A stretch of 52,030 bases of DNA from Myxococcota bacterium (GTDB lineage: Bacteria; Myxococcota_A; UBA796; UBA2385). The position numbers were made by a program, and so were the translations under genes. Every line of letters begins with the position of its first letter. Within the stretch, counting starts at the first letter, position 1. The notes beneath the pieces were generated by a model. The model had not been told where the DNA came from. It worked only from the letters and a program-made list of their open reading frames with translations, and did not search any database. Below are positions 16,891-26,242 of this stretch, piece after piece. Location: assembly GCA_023150805.1 (NCBI GenBank), contig JAKLKF010000047.1, positions 1 to 52,030 on the forward strand. Direction: 5' to 3'.

Positions 16891-17670
16891 TCAGGTCGCC
16901 GCCAGCGCGCGGTCGACGACCGCCAGCAGCTCCTCGACGCGCGCATCCACCGCGGCGGGGGCCTGCCCGGCGTCAAGCGCCTCCTCCAGGCGCGCGGCCG
17001 CCTGGCCCAGGGCCGGGAAGCCGTAGCTGCTGGCCGACCCGCGGATCTGGTGCGCCAGGCGCCGGAGGTCGGCCGAGGCCCCGCGCGCGTGCGCCTGCTG
17101 GATGAGCCCGCGCCGCTCCCCCAGCCGGCGCAGGTAGCTCTGCAGCAGCTCGTCCCGGGCCGGGTCGTCCCCGAGGTCCGACAGCGGCGCCGACTCCACG
17201 GGCCGCAGCGGATCGACGACCGGGTGCGCGCCGCTGCGGTCCTCGAAGAGCAGGTCGGAGATGACCCGGTACAGATCCTCGGGCAGCAGGGGCTTGGGCA
17301 GCCAGGCCGAGCAGCCCGACCGCTCGGCGAGCAGGCGGTTGCTCTCCACGCCCGCCGCCGTGATCGCCACGATGGGCATGGTGTGCCCCAGCCGGCGGAG
17401 CTGCCGCGTGGCGGTGTAGCCGTCCAGCCCGGGCATCTGCTGGTCCATCAGCACCAGCGCGATGGGCTGGCCGGCCGCGGCCGCCGCCAGGACCTGGGTC
17501 ACGCCGGCGTGGCCGTCGTAGGCCTGCAGGATCTCGGCCCGGGTGGGCGTGAGGTACTCCCGCAGCAGCTGCTGCACGTCGGCGCTGTCCTCGACGACGA
17601 GGATGCGCTGGCCCGGCAGCGCGGGCGGCCGCGCGCGCGCGGGGGTTCGGGGAGGACGGTCGGGTTGCAC
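16891..17670 (-). CDS. Receiver plus Hpt phosphotransfer protein
   Basis: About 259 residues from a GTG at 17670; the frame stays open to 18198 but the extra part is low-complexity and overlaps the divergent activator gene, so the start is uncertain. The receiver (about residues 20-140) has ILVVEDSADV, acceptor Asp in LVLMDQQMPGLDG and Lys in AWLPKPLLP. The Hpt domain (about 165-255) carries the histidine in RRLAHQIRGSASSYGF. Receiver-Hpt proteins pass phosphate between a hybrid kinase and a final regulator. It lies divergently next to the sigma-54 activator at 17921, its most obvious partner, though that pairing is inference. Confidence 0.82.
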   Translation of the reverse strand: MQPDRPPRTPARARPPALPGQRILVVEDSADVQQLLREYLTPTRAEILQAYDGHAGVTQVLAAAAAGQPIALVLMDQQMPGLDGYTATRQLRRLGHTMPIVAITAAGVESNRLLAERSGCSAWLPKPLLPEDLYRVISDLLFEDRSGAHPVVDPLRPVESAPLSDLGDDPARDELLQSYLRRLGERRGLIQQAHARGASADLRRLAHQIRGSASSYGFPALGQAAARLEEALDAGQAPAAVDARVEELLAVVDRALAAT

Positions 17671-17871
17671 AGCGGTGGCCAGCGGGGATGGGGGTGGAGG
17701 GGGGGGCAGGGGTGGACGGGACCTGCCCCGCTGCGAGAGAGTAGGCCAGTCGCCCGCAGTTGCAAGGCTCCCGGCCGGACCGGCCGGACCGGGGGCCCGA
17801 CCGGATCGGCAGCGGGCCGCACCTGTGGTAGGTGGGAGGTGGGACCGCCGCTGCCCCCGCGTTTCCGGGTC

Positions 17872-17890
17872 GGAAGGCAACGTTCCTTCC
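17872..17890. promoter_or_regulatory. Inverted repeat upstream of the sigma-54 activator gene
   Basis: GGAAGG and CCTTCC flank a central AACGTT, 31 bases before the ATG at 17921. This could be an operator or the activator's own site. Evidence is only the symmetry. Confidence 0.25.
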
Positions 17891-17920
17891 AAGCTTGTTT
17901 TCGCCAGCCCCCCGAGGACC

Positions 17921-19351
<1,431 letters not shown>

Positions 19352-19382
19352 GCGAGCCGGCCGGGGGTGGAGCGCGCCCCGG

Positions 19383-20420
19383 TCAGCCCACCCGGCCCAG
19401 GCGCCTCACCGGATCGGCCGCGGGGATCCCCTGCTCGGCCAGCACCTGCGTCGCGTCGTCGACGGCGCGGGCCACGCCGACCAGCATCGCCCGGCGGAGC
19501 GCGCCCGACAGGGGGGAGCGGTCCACCACGGCGTCGGCGCACAGCACCCGGGGGACGCGGAGCGCGACGACATCGTCGAGCACGATGTAGCTGAGCGGCG
19601 GCCAGGACGCCTCGGAGACGGTCTCGGCGCCGCCCAGGCCGCCGGCCCCCAGCGTCCCCAGCGCGACCTGCAGGCCGCCGCGCCCCTTGCGGAAGCGGCC
19701 CACCTGCCCGCTGACCACCAGGAAGGGGTCCTCGGGCTCCCCCCCTTCCGTGCCCAGGCGCATCCCCACCTCGTACCAGGCCGGCCGGGTGCGGGCCTCC
19801 AGGCTGGCGAGCACCTCCTGGGGCGCGTCGTCCAGGCCCGGGCAGGTCCGCATCGCCGCCACCTCGTCGGGCCAGTCGGGCTCCGCGGGCTCCGTGAGCC
19901 CCAGGACATCGCCGATCCGCCACAGCAGCGAGGGCTTGCGCGTCCGCATCGCGGCGGGCGGCGGCTCGCCCTGGCCCAGCCGCGAGACGTCGGCGAGCAG
20001 GTCCCGCAGGCGGGCGATGCTGGCCCGCAGGGCCATCGTCTCCAGGTTGGCCACCACCGGGTGGCCCTCGGCCCGCAGCGCCGCCAGCGCCTCGCGCTCG
20101 AGGATCAGCACGCTGCAGTCCGTCAGCGTGCGGGCCCCGCAGGTCCGCTGCTCGGCCACGCCCAGCAGCGCCTCGGCGCCCAGGGTCCCACCGCGGCCGA
20201 GCACGGCGGTGACCGCCGCCCCGCGGGTGCCCTCCACCCGCAGCTCGACCTCCCCCTCGCAGAGCAGGAGCATCGAGCTGTCCAGGTCCCCCGCCTCCAC
20301 CAGGACCTGTCCCGCCGGGACCTCGGCCGGCACGCAGGCCGCCAGGAAGCGCTGGAACTGGTCCTCGCGCAGCGCGTGGCGGACCTGCAGGTCGACGTAG
20401 GGCAGGTCGGCGCGGCTCAT
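19383..20420 (-). CDS. Protein with two cyclic-nucleotide-binding folds, paralogue of the 4726 gene
   Basis: 345 residues. ATG at 20420 overlaps the stop of the preceding EAL-like gene. The first beta roll is clear (VPAGQVLVEAGDLDSSMLLL, then CEGEVELRVEG and GGTLGAEALLG). The linker is helical. The second roll is weaker (LVVSGQVGRFRKG, GAGGLGGAETV). There is no DNA-binding or enzymatic domain. The arrangement matches the 4726-5724 protein, so these look like duplicated ligand-binding adaptors. It is the last gene of a three-gene leftward operon (22632 to 19383) that begins at a sigma-54 promoter. Confidence 0.75.
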   Translation of the reverse strand: MSRADLPYVDLQVRHALREDQFQRFLAACVPAEVPAGQVLVEAGDLDSSMLLLCEGEVELRVEGTRGAAVTAVLGRGGTLGAEALLGVAEQRTCGARTLTDCSVLILEREALAALRAEGHPVVANLETMALRASIARLRDLLADVSRLGQGEPPPAAMRTRKPSLLWRIGDVLGLTEPAEPDWPDEVAAMRTCPGLDDAPQEVLASLEARTRPAWYEVGMRLGTEGGEPEDPFLVVSGQVGRFRKGRGGLQVALGTLGAGGLGGAETVSEASWPPLSYIVLDDVVALRVPRVLCADAVVDRSPLSGALRRAMLVGVARAVDDATQVLAEQGIPAADPVRRLGRVG

Positions 20421-21739
20421 GGCCGCCCTCGGCGGCTCCGGCGGAGCCGGCAGGCGTCCTCGGCGTCGCGCCCGGGGCCGATGGGGGCGCCGATCAGGAA
20501 GCCCTGCATCAGGTCGCAGCCCAGCTCCAGGGCCAGGTCGCGGTCTCCCTGGTGCTGGACGCCCACCGCCACCACCTGGGCGCCCGCCTCGTGCGCCATG
20601 TCCACCAGGAAGCGCAGGTACCGACGCCGTCCGGGCTGGGCCAGCGCCTGCGAGAGGTCGATCATCCGCAGCTTCACGTAGTCGGGCTTGAGCGCCATCA
20701 TCGTCGCCGGGAAGGGCAGGGCCGCGCCCACGTCGTCCGCGGCCAGCCCGTAGCCGGCCTGCCGCAGCCGGCGGAGGCCCTCGATCCACGCGGGGCCCCC
20801 GTCCAGCGGCAGCTGGCTGGCGAGGTCGAAGACGACCCGCCCCGCGTGGGGCTGCAGCGGGTCCTCGACCGTCCCCAGCCACCCGTCCCGGAGCAGGTCG
20901 GGCGCGCTGTTGACGAAGACGCGCTCCCACTCCGGGCGCAGGTGCAGCACCGAGGCCACCGCCTGCCGCACGGCCTCGTCGACCTGCTGCGTGCGCCCCA
21001 GCCGGTGCGCCAGGGTCAGGAAGGGGTGGGCCGAGCCGTCCCCCAGCAGCGGCGAGCGCACCAGCGCCTCGTAGGAGGAGACCAGCCCGCTGCGCACGTC
21101 GGCGACCGGCTGGAAGACGACGTGGGCCACGTCCAGGGCCTGCTCGAACTGCTGGGTGGTCCGCACCATCCGGCGCTGGGCCCGCTCGCGCTCGGCCACC
21201 GCCGCGACCGCGGCCAGGCGCAGATCCCGCTCGTCCCAGGCCCGCCGCAGCGTGGCCGTCAGGGCGCCCGGCTCGACCGGGGTCACCAGGACGCCGACCG
21301 CGCCCAGCTCCAGCGCCAGGACCACCTCGTCGACGGTGGGGGACTCCACCAGGAACACGAAGGGCACGTTGGGCTCGTTGTCGCTGAGCCAGGTGCTCAG
21401 CAGGGGCCCGCCGGCGCCGGGCTCGCGCAGGTCGGCGACCACCAGGTCCACCGAGACCTCCTGCATCAGGCGGGGCACCTGGGCCCCCTCCGCGGCGTGC
21501 AGCACCCGGAAGCCGCCGCGGCGCAGGCTGCGGGCCAGGGCGCGCGCGGCGCCGGCCTGGTCGTCGACGACCAGGATCACCCGGTCGGCGGCGGGCTCGC
21601 CCGGCCCGGCCAGCACGCCCCGCCGGGGGAGGCCGGGGCGGCGGGGCGGGGTGGGCGGCACCGAGGTGGAGGCCGGGTCCGCGGCGGGCCCGCGGTCGCC
21701 GTGCGGGCGTGGCAGGGAGACGAGGGCGGCGGATCTCAT
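20417..21739 (-). CDS. Receiver plus catalytically incomplete EAL-domain protein
   Basis: 440 residues. ATG at 21739 has the Shine-Dalgarno CAGGAG. A Pro-rich start precedes a complete receiver (VILVVDDQAG, acceptor Asp in LVVADLREPG), then a helical linker. The EAL domain keeps SYEALVR, FVNSAP, the double Asp (LAADDVGA), YVKLRM and LMQGFL. It lacks the Glu of AEG (reads VAVGVQ), and the LEITE glutamate position reads VVFDLAS. Loss of the AEG glutamate makes hydrolysis unlikely. In contrast to the other two degenerate EAL proteins, its receiver looks functional, so phosphorylation could control c-di-GMP sensing. Overlaps both operon neighbours by four bases. Confidence 0.82.
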   Translation of the reverse strand: MRSAALVSLPRPHGDRGPAADPASTSVPPTPPRRPGLPRRGVLAGPGEPAADRVILVVDDQAGAARALARSLRRGGFRVLHAAEGAQVPRLMQEVSVDLVVADLREPGAGGPLLSTWLSDNEPNVPFVFLVESPTVDEVVLALELGAVGVLVTPVEPGALTATLRRAWDERDLRLAAVAAVAERERAQRRMVRTTQQFEQALDVAHVVFQPVADVRSGLVSSYEALVRSPLLGDGSAHPFLTLAHRLGRTQQVDEAVRQAVASVLHLRPEWERVFVNSAPDLLRDGWLGTVEDPLQPHAGRVVFDLASQLPLDGGPAWIEGLRRLRQAGYGLAADDVGAALPFPATMMALKPDYVKLRMIDLSQALAQPGRRRYLRFLVDMAHEAGAQVVAVGVQHQGDRDLALELGCDLMQGFLIGAPIGPGRDAEDACRLRRSRRGRP

Positions 21740-22632
21740 GGCTGCTCCTGCTCGAGGCGGGAGGAGAGGCTCAGCTCGCCGGCGTGCGGGTCGGCGTCGG
21801 CCATCGCGACCAGGCCCGTGCCGAGCTGCTCGCAGAAGCGGGGGTTCTCCTCCAGGAGGCGGCGCAGCTCGACGCCCAGCTCCAGGTGGAGGAAGCGCGC
21901 CCGGTCGCGCAGCCACTGCCCCTGCACGTTGGCCCGGGCCGCCAGCGCCGGCACCATGCGCGAGGTGCGCACGTCCGCGCCACCGACCGCCGCGCTCACC
22001 AGGTCCGCGCCCCGCTCCAACAGGTCGCGCGGCGTGCCCGCCGAGCCGCCGGAGACCACGGCGCCCGCGGTGGTCGTGCCGTGCCCGAAGCCGTGGATCT
22101 GCACGAACCACGGGTCGGCCAGGCTCCCGGTCAGCCCCTCGGTCACCAGCTGCAGCGCCGAGTCCGTGTTGTGCGAGGGGTCGGCCGCCTCGCCGGCGTT
22201 GCGGGACTGGGTGGAGATGAAGAGGGCGCGGATCGGGGCGTGCTGGAAGACGGTCGAGGCGATGGTCCCCGTCCGCAGGTCGTCGAAGGGGTGCGGGGCC
22301 GCCAGCACGACCTCGGCCGGCAGCGGGCCCAGCCGCATCACCAGGACCCCCGCCGCGCCCGTGTCCAGCGTCGCCGGGCGCAGCTCGACCCGGTCGCCGG
22401 TGCGGACCAGGCGCAGCCCCAGGCTGGTCGCCCGGTCCACCAGCTCGCGCGGCACCACGCCGTGGGTCGCGTTGGCCGCCAGGTCCTGGACCAGGGTGCG
22501 GTAGCCGTCGCGCTGGGCTTCGGTGAGCACGGCGGGCGAGAGGTCCGCGCGGAGCTGGCTGGCGGTCTCCCAGGGGCCTGCGCTGGCGGGGGTCCCGAGG
22601 GCGAGGAGCAGGGCGAGCAGGGTGGTCGACAT
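21736..22632 (-). CDS. Secreted protein, possible metal-dependent hydrolase
   Basis: 298 residues. ATG at 22632 is preceded by GGAAGGA. The N-terminus (MSTTLLALLLALGTPASAG) is a signal peptide with ASA cleavage site. The mature part has a PHPFDD segment, an HNTDSALQLV segment and QIHGFGHG. His/Asp-rich elements in this order resemble zinc amidohydrolases of the N-formylglutamate amidohydrolase/carboxypeptidase type, but I cannot confirm the family. First gene of the operon with the EAL and cyclic-nucleotide-binding proteins, expressed from a strong -24/-12 match, which is odd for a secreted enzyme among cytoplasmic signalling proteins. Confidence 0.65.
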   Translation of the reverse strand: MSTTLLALLLALGTPASAGPWETASQLRADLSPAVLTEAQRDGYRTLVQDLAANATHGVVPRELVDRATSLGLRLVRTGDRVELRPATLDTGAAGVLVMRLGPLPAEVVLAAPHPFDDLRTGTIASTVFQHAPIRALFISTQSRNAGEAADPSHNTDSALQLVTEGLTGSLADPWFVQIHGFGHGTTTAGAVVSGGSAGTPRDLLERGADLVSAAVGGADVRTSRMVPALAARANVQGQWLRDRARFLHLELGVELRRLLEENPRFCEQLGTGLVAMADADPHAGELSLSSRLEQEQP

Positions 22633-22686
22633 GGGTCCTTCCGGGCTGGGGTGCGGGCCACGAGGGCCGGTGGCGCAGTCCGAAAA

Positions 22687-22702
22687 GGCAAGGAGCGTGC
22701 CA
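22687..22702 (-). promoter_or_regulatory. Sigma-54 promoter for the leftward operon 22632-19383
   Basis: The reverse strand reads TGGCACGCTCCTTGCC, a full match to TGGCACGNNNNTTGC. The -24 half plus spacer (TGGCACGCTCC) is the same as in the promoter at 5779-5794. The predicted start site is about 45 bases before the ATG. Confidence 0.75.
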
Positions 22703-22741
22703 GCGGCGCGAGACATCAAGAGACAGGAAGCAGGCGGGTCC

Positions 22742-22757
22742 TGGCACGCCAGTTGCT
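22742..22757 (+). promoter_or_regulatory. Sigma-54 promoter for the rightward gene at 22791
   Basis: Reads TGGCACGCCAGTTGCT, a full consensus match including the final T. The start site would lie about 22 bases before the ATG. It is back to back with the opposite promoter 40 bases away, so one activator site could serve both. Confidence 0.75.
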
Positions 22758-22790
22758 CCCCTGGCGAGGCGACTCCCACCCGAGGCGGCC

Positions 22791-23783
22791 ATGTCCCTCC
22801 CCGCTCGCGCCCTCTCCCTCGCCCTCCTCACCGCCGTCGCCGGCGCGCCCCGCGGCGCCCAGGCCGGCCCCGCCACCACCGACGCGGTCGTCGAGGACGC
22901 CCGCCGCGCCCCCCGCCCGCTCGACTTCAGCGCCTGGACCCTGGAGCCCGGCGAGCTGAACCTCGGCCCCGGCGAGGCCGACGCCGGCCTGATGCGCGGC
23001 CTCACCCTGGGCACCGACCCGGCCCTGGACGCGCTGGGCGTGGTCAACGGCAGGGTGCGCGTGGCGCTGCGGGAGCGGGAGGGGGGCGCGGTGACCCTGA
23101 TCGGTGGCCTGCACAGCCTGCAGCTCGGCGGGATGCAGGCCCGACAGGCGCGCGTCGGCCTGCGGGGCTCGGTGGTGGCGGGCCCCCTGACGCTGCACGC
23201 CGGCGCCCAGGCCGCCTGGCTGAGCGCGCAGGGCAGCCCCGACCTGGCCTACGCCAGCCCGCTGGTCGAGGCCCTCTTCGGCGCCGAGGCGCTGGTCCGC
23301 GCCCAGGAGGAGATCGACGACCTGGCGCTGGAGCTCGAGGGCGAGGTCCGCAGCCTGGCCCTGCGCGGCGCCGCGCAGCTCCACCTCTCCGGCGCCCACT
23401 CGCTGGTCCTGCAGGCCGGCGACACGGTGGCCCGCTCGGCGCGCCTCAACGACGACCTGTCGGCCCTCTCCGCGGTGGCCCCCGCGTCCCTGGGGCTGGC
23501 CGAGCTGCTCAGCGACCAGCACGGCCAGGGGACCTGGGGGGCGCTGGGCTGGCAGGCGAGCTGGCAGCACATCCAGCTCCGCCTGGGGCTGGGCATCTCC
23601 GACGTGCCCTTCGCCTGGCTCGCGCCCACCACCGAGCTGGCCGTCCGGCTGGGGGGCCGCAAGGCGCGCCGCGACGCCGCGCCCACCGCGCCCACCGCGC
23701 GCGCGGACAGGCCCACGGAACAGGCGGAACAGGCGGAACAGGCGGCACAGGCCAGCCTGCGCTCGGTTCGACCGGCCTCGTAG
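22791..23783 (+). CDS. Secreted, probably outer-membrane-associated protein of unknown function
   Basis: 330 residues. The N-terminus (MSLPARALSLALLTAVAG) followed by AQAG is a signal peptide. The mature sequence alternates polar and hydrophobic residues in short strands (VRVALREREGGAVTLIGGL, ARVGLRGSVVAGPLTLHAGA) and ends in a charged tail with three EQAEQA-like repeats. The alternation suggests a beta barrel or beta-rich periplasmic protein. I do not recognise a family. Its sigma-54 promoter, divergent from the secreted-protein operon at 22632, suggests both are outputs of the same regulon. Confidence 0.6.
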   Translation: MSLPARALSLALLTAVAGAPRGAQAGPATTDAVVEDARRAPRPLDFSAWTLEPGELNLGPGEADAGLMRGLTLGTDPALDALGVVNGRVRVALREREGGAVTLIGGLHSLQLGGMQARQARVGLRGSVVAGPLTLHAGAQAAWLSAQGSPDLAYASPLVEALFGAEALVRAQEEIDDLALELEGEVRSLALRGAAQLHLSGAHSLVLQAGDTVARSARLNDDLSALSAVAPASLGLAELLSDQHGQGTWGALGWQASWQHIQLRLGLGISDVPFAWLAPTTELAVRLGGRKARRDAAPTAPTARADRPTEQAEQAEQAAQASLRSVRPAS

Positions 23784-23788
23784 GGGCC

Positions 23789-23804
23789 GGGCGCCGCCGC
23801 GCCC
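23789..23804. terminator. Short hairpin between convergent genes
   Basis: GGGCGC/GCGCCC stem of six pairs with a four-base loop, between stops at 23783 and 23804. Confidence 0.4.
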
Positions 23805-24565
23805 TACCGGTCGGGCGCCAGGGTCGGCCGGTCGTCCGTCCGCAGGAAGCCCCGGATCGCCGGCAGGGCGGGGTGGGGGCGGTCGGGCCGGAAGCTGTGG
23901 TCGGTAGAGACGAAGACGACCAGGGCCGCGGGGAAGCGGTCGTGGAAGAGGTTGACGTTGACGGGCTCGTTGTCGAGGAAGACCGTCGGTGTCCCCATCG
24001 CGCAGACCTGGCCCAGCGCGTCGGCCTTCCACGCCTCGTCGGCCACGGCCGGATCCGGCTTGGTCAGCAGCGTGGCCGCCTCACCGGGCGCGGGGAAGCC
24101 GCAGCGCGCCAGGGCCCGGGCCGTCCCGTCGTGCATGCCGCGGTCGCGACCGGTCAGGTAGACCGGGTGGGCGCCGGCCCCGAGCAGCGCGCGCACCAGG
24201 CGGACCGCGCCGGGCATCGGGTGGTCCAGGCCCACGTAGTCCCCGTCGAAGAAGCGCTCGGCCCAGAAGGCCCGCAGGTCGTCGCGCAGCGCGTGGACCC
24301 GGTCGGGATCGACGCCCGCCTGCAGCAGGGTCCGCGACAGCGACCAGTCGCGGAAGTGCTCCACGCGCACGCCGTAGAGCTCGGGCAGGTCGCGGTGGCC
24401 CGCGTACTCCTGGAGGATCTGCACCTGGCGCCAGCGGTTGTCGAACAGGCAGCCGTCCAGGTCGAGCACCGCCACGTCGCCCGGCCGCGGCCGGGCCCGC
24501 AGCCGGTCCAGGACGGCGTCCTGCTCGGGCGAGGTGGCGAACGGGGCGTAGCCTGCGCAGGACAC
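23804..24565 (-). CDS. HAD-superfamily phosphatase
   Basis: About 253 residues from a GTG at 24565. The next ATG upstream would overlap the divergent FolE-like gene, so the start is uncertain. HAD motifs: nucleophile and acid/base Asp in AVLDLDGCLFDN (residues 33-44), motif II Thr in VYLTGRDRG, a Lys in TLLTKPDP, and a final acidic motif in TVFLDNEPVN. It resembles the acid-phosphatase-like (HAD-IIIB) branch that dephosphorylates small metabolites. The cytoplasmic substrate is not evident. No operon partner. Confidence 0.8.
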   Translation of the reverse strand: MSCAGYAPFATSPEQDAVLDRLRARPRPGDVAVLDLDGCLFDNRWRQVQILQEYAGHRDLPELYGVRVEHFRDWSLSRTLLQAGVDPDRVHALRDDLRAFWAERFFDGDYVGLDHPMPGAVRLVRALLGAGAHPVYLTGRDRGMHDGTARALARCGFPAPGEAATLLTKPDPAVADEAWKADALGQVCAMGTPTVFLDNEPVNVNLFHDRFPAALVVFVSTDHSFRPDRPHPALPAIRGFLRTDDRPTLAPDR

Positions 24566-24635
24566 GGCGCGGGGATAGCCCGCCCCGAGCGGGCGGTCAC
24601 CTGGCGGGACCGACCCGACCACCCCGGGAGACCCC

Positions 24636-25160
24636 ATGGACGACGACCAGGCGCGGCGCGAGGCCGCGGGGCACCTCGCTCGGGCGCTGGCCGCCCTGGA
24701 CCTGGGCGACGACCCCGAGCTGGCCCGCACCCCGCAGCTCGTCGCCGACCTGCTGGCCGAGTGGCGCCCCCGCCCGCCGCCGCCCGTCGTGGCCCTGCCG
24801 ACCCAGAGCCGCGACCTGGTGGTCCTGCGGGACCTGCCCTTCCACTCGCTGTGCGCCCACCACCTGCTGCCCTTCTTCGGGACCTGCACCATCGCCTACC
24901 GACCCGACGGCGCCATCGCCGGCCTGGGCTGGTTCCCGCGGGTGCTCCAGGCCCTCGCCCAGCGCCCGCAGGTGCAGGAGCGCCTGGCCGCCCAGCTCGC
25001 CGACACGATCCAGCAGGCGCTGGGTCCCCAGGCCCTGGGCGTCCGCCTGGTCGCCCGCCAGATGTGCGTCGAGCTGCGCGGCCCACGCTCCGGCGGCCAG
25101 TTCGAGGTGGTCGCCCTGCGCGGCGCGCCCGACAGCCTGGTCGAGGCCTCGCTGCGCTGA
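24636..25160 (+). CDS. GTP cyclohydrolase I (FolE) family protein, divergent
   Basis: 174 residues, shorter than typical FolE (about 190-220). The zinc site is recognisable: Cys73 and His75/His76 in SLCAHHLLPFFG and Cys144 in RQMCVELRG. The substrate-handling strand (TIAYRPDGAIAGLGWFPRVL) and QVQERLAAQLAD also fit. Two family residues are changed: the usual CEHH reads CAHH, and the GLSK lysine region reads GLGW. FolE opens the GTP imidazole ring to make 7,8-dihydroneopterin triphosphate for folate or biopterin. With these changes catalysis is uncertain, and a related ring-opening or binding role is possible. Standing alone, with its own terminator. Confidence 0.75.
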   Translation: MDDDQARREAAGHLARALAALDLGDDPELARTPQLVADLLAEWRPRPPPPVVALPTQSRDLVVLRDLPFHSLCAHHLLPFFGTCTIAYRPDGAIAGLGWFPRVLQALAQRPQVQERLAAQLADTIQQALGPQALGVRLVARQMCVELRGPRSGGQFEVVALRGAPDSLVEASLR

Positions 25161-25199
25161 CCGGGACCGACGCCGGACCCCACACCGGGCCCGGTCAGC
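25156..25199. terminator. Bidirectional terminator between FolE-like and receiver genes
   Basis: GCTGACCGGG at 25156-25165 pairs perfectly over ten bases with CCCGGTCAGC at 25190-25199, enclosing a 24-base loop. The stem includes the stop codons of both convergent genes. Confidence 0.6.
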
Positions 25200-25650
25200 C
25201 GGCCCGAGGCGGCTCCCCCCGGCGAGCGGCGGCGCCGGCCCAGCGCTCGGTCACCTGGCGCAGGTCGGCCACGTAGTCCCGCATCGTCAGCGACTTCGGG
25301 ATGCACGCGCAGCAGCCCAGGTGCGCCAGCCGGCTCAGCTCCATCGGGCTGGCCGCGCCGGTGAGCACGACCACCGGGATCCCGTCCAGGCTGGGGTCCT
25401 CGTTGATGCGCGCCAGGACCTCGTCGCCGTCCATGTCGGGCATGTGCAGGTCCAGCAGCACCAGGTCGGTGCTCACCGCCTGCTCCGTGCGGGCGCGCAG
25501 CAGGTCGAGCGCGCCCGCCCCGCTGCCGACGTGCTCGAGGTGGACGGGCAGGCCCGTCCGGCGGAAGGCCTCGCGGGTGAGCATCGCGACATCTTCGTCG
25601 TCGTCGACGAGGAGGATGCGAGCGGGTCTTGGGGTGGGGTCTTCGGTCAT
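25195..25650 (-). CDS. Single-domain response regulator (Rcp1-like)
   Basis: 151 residues. Acidic pair in ILLVDDDEDVAM, acceptor Asp in LVLLDLHMPDMDG, Thr in VVVLTGAA, Lys in CIPKSLTMRDY. The long loop after helix 1 and the spacing are typical of Rcp1-like receivers that pair with phytochrome or other hybrid kinases. No kinase is adjacent. It is the last clearly host gene before the accessory region. Confidence 0.88.
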   Translation of the reverse strand: MTEDPTPRPARILLVDDDEDVAMLTREAFRRTGLPVHLEHVGSGAGALDLLRARTEQAVSTDLVLLDLHMPDMDGDEVLARINEDPSLDGIPVVVLTGAASPMELSRLAHLGCCACIPKSLTMRDYVADLRQVTERWAGAAARRGEPPRAG

Positions 25651-25729
25651 GGGTCGCCTGGAGTGCCACCGAGGCTTTTGATCGCGGGGTCCCCACAGTA
25701 GCCTCCCGCTGCGGCGGTCGCTGGCCTCC

Positions 25730-25985
25730 TCACGCACCCAGCTCGTACAGGTTGATGTTCTGCGCTGGGGTGGCCCTGCTGCCGCCTCGGGGCGGAGCAG
25801 CCAGGCGTCGTGCGGCTCGTCGGCGTGGGTCCATGCCCACAGCCAGGCGGTGCTCCCGTCCTCGGACACGGCGTAGAGCCAGGCGACGTGGTCCTTCCAG
25901 CGGCGGCTCCGGACCGACGCGACGACCGCGACCAGGCCGAGGCCCGCGCGAACGACCTGCCGTGCCTGGGCCGGATGCCCTGGCC
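25730..25985 (-). pseudogene. Remnant of a leftward gene, frameshifted near its 3' end
   Basis: The reverse strand of about 25790-25920 encodes a clearly protein-like stretch, including WKDHVAWLYAVSEDGSTAW and WAWTHADEPHDAWLL, with almost all codons ending in G or C. About 35 residues later the coding signal continues in another frame to end in NINLYELGA and a TGA at 25730. Inserting one base near 25785 would join them. No convincing start exists: the frame merges upstream into sequence that is coding on the other strand. It looks like a truncated gene at the edge of the accessory region. I do not recognise the family. Confidence 0.45.
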
Positions 25986-26004
25986 CGAGGGCCGCGCGTC
26001 GTGA
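25912..26004 (+). pseudogene. C-terminal end of a truncated rightward gene
   Basis: Codons from about 25912 to the TGA at 26002 have G or C in essentially every third position and read DDRDQAEARANDLPCLGRMP and on to PEGRAS. The 5' part would run into the leftward remnant, so the gene seems cut at about 25.91 kb. The stop overlaps a GTG (GTGA) that would start the next small gene, the tight packing seen throughout the following genes. Confidence 0.4.
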
Positions 26005-26242
26005 CGGCCCAGCAGCCCCGCGCCCCGCCCGCGTCCTCGGCGACCTGGTCGACGCCGGCGACCACTGGCGCATCTCCGCCTGCTCGACCTGCGGTCGCTC
26101 CTGGCAACAGCCGATCTCGGACGAGGAGGAGGGCCTGCAGGCCCTGGTCCAGAAGCGGGCCTGCCCCTGGTGCACGCCGGCCGAGGTGCTGGCCGCCTGG
26201 GGCCTGACCACCGAGGCCGCCAACGCTGTGGAGGTGAGATGA
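26001..26242 (+). pseudogene. Small zinc-ribbon-like protein gene with a frame disruption
   Basis: GTG at 26001 begins a plausible start (VTAQQPRAPPA), but the strong coding signal from about 26030 lies in another frame: VLGDLVDAGDHWRISACSTC and on through a KRACPWC motif to AANAVEVR, ending at 26242. That second frame has no usable start codon back to its previous stop at 25874. One extra base in the C-rich run at about 26021-26032 would join the two. The two CxxC pairs suggest a zinc ribbon of about 80 residues. The end overlaps the next ATG (ATGA). Either a sequencing deletion or a broken gene. Confidence 0.5.

Noticed and set aside
17840..17855. TGGGACCGCCGCTGCC before the 17921 activator as a sigma-54 promoter
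   Set aside because: The spacing is right, but there are three mismatches to the consensus in a GC-rich region where chance matches are likely.
23700..23750. Short GGAACAGGCGGAACAGGC repeats as regulatory boxes
   Set aside because: They lie inside the coding end of the 22791 gene and encode an EQAEQA tail.
25629..26207. 193-codon open frame across the start of the accessory region
   Set aside because: Arg/Pro-rich composition typical of a shadow frame; real coding signal switches strand and frame several times beneath it.
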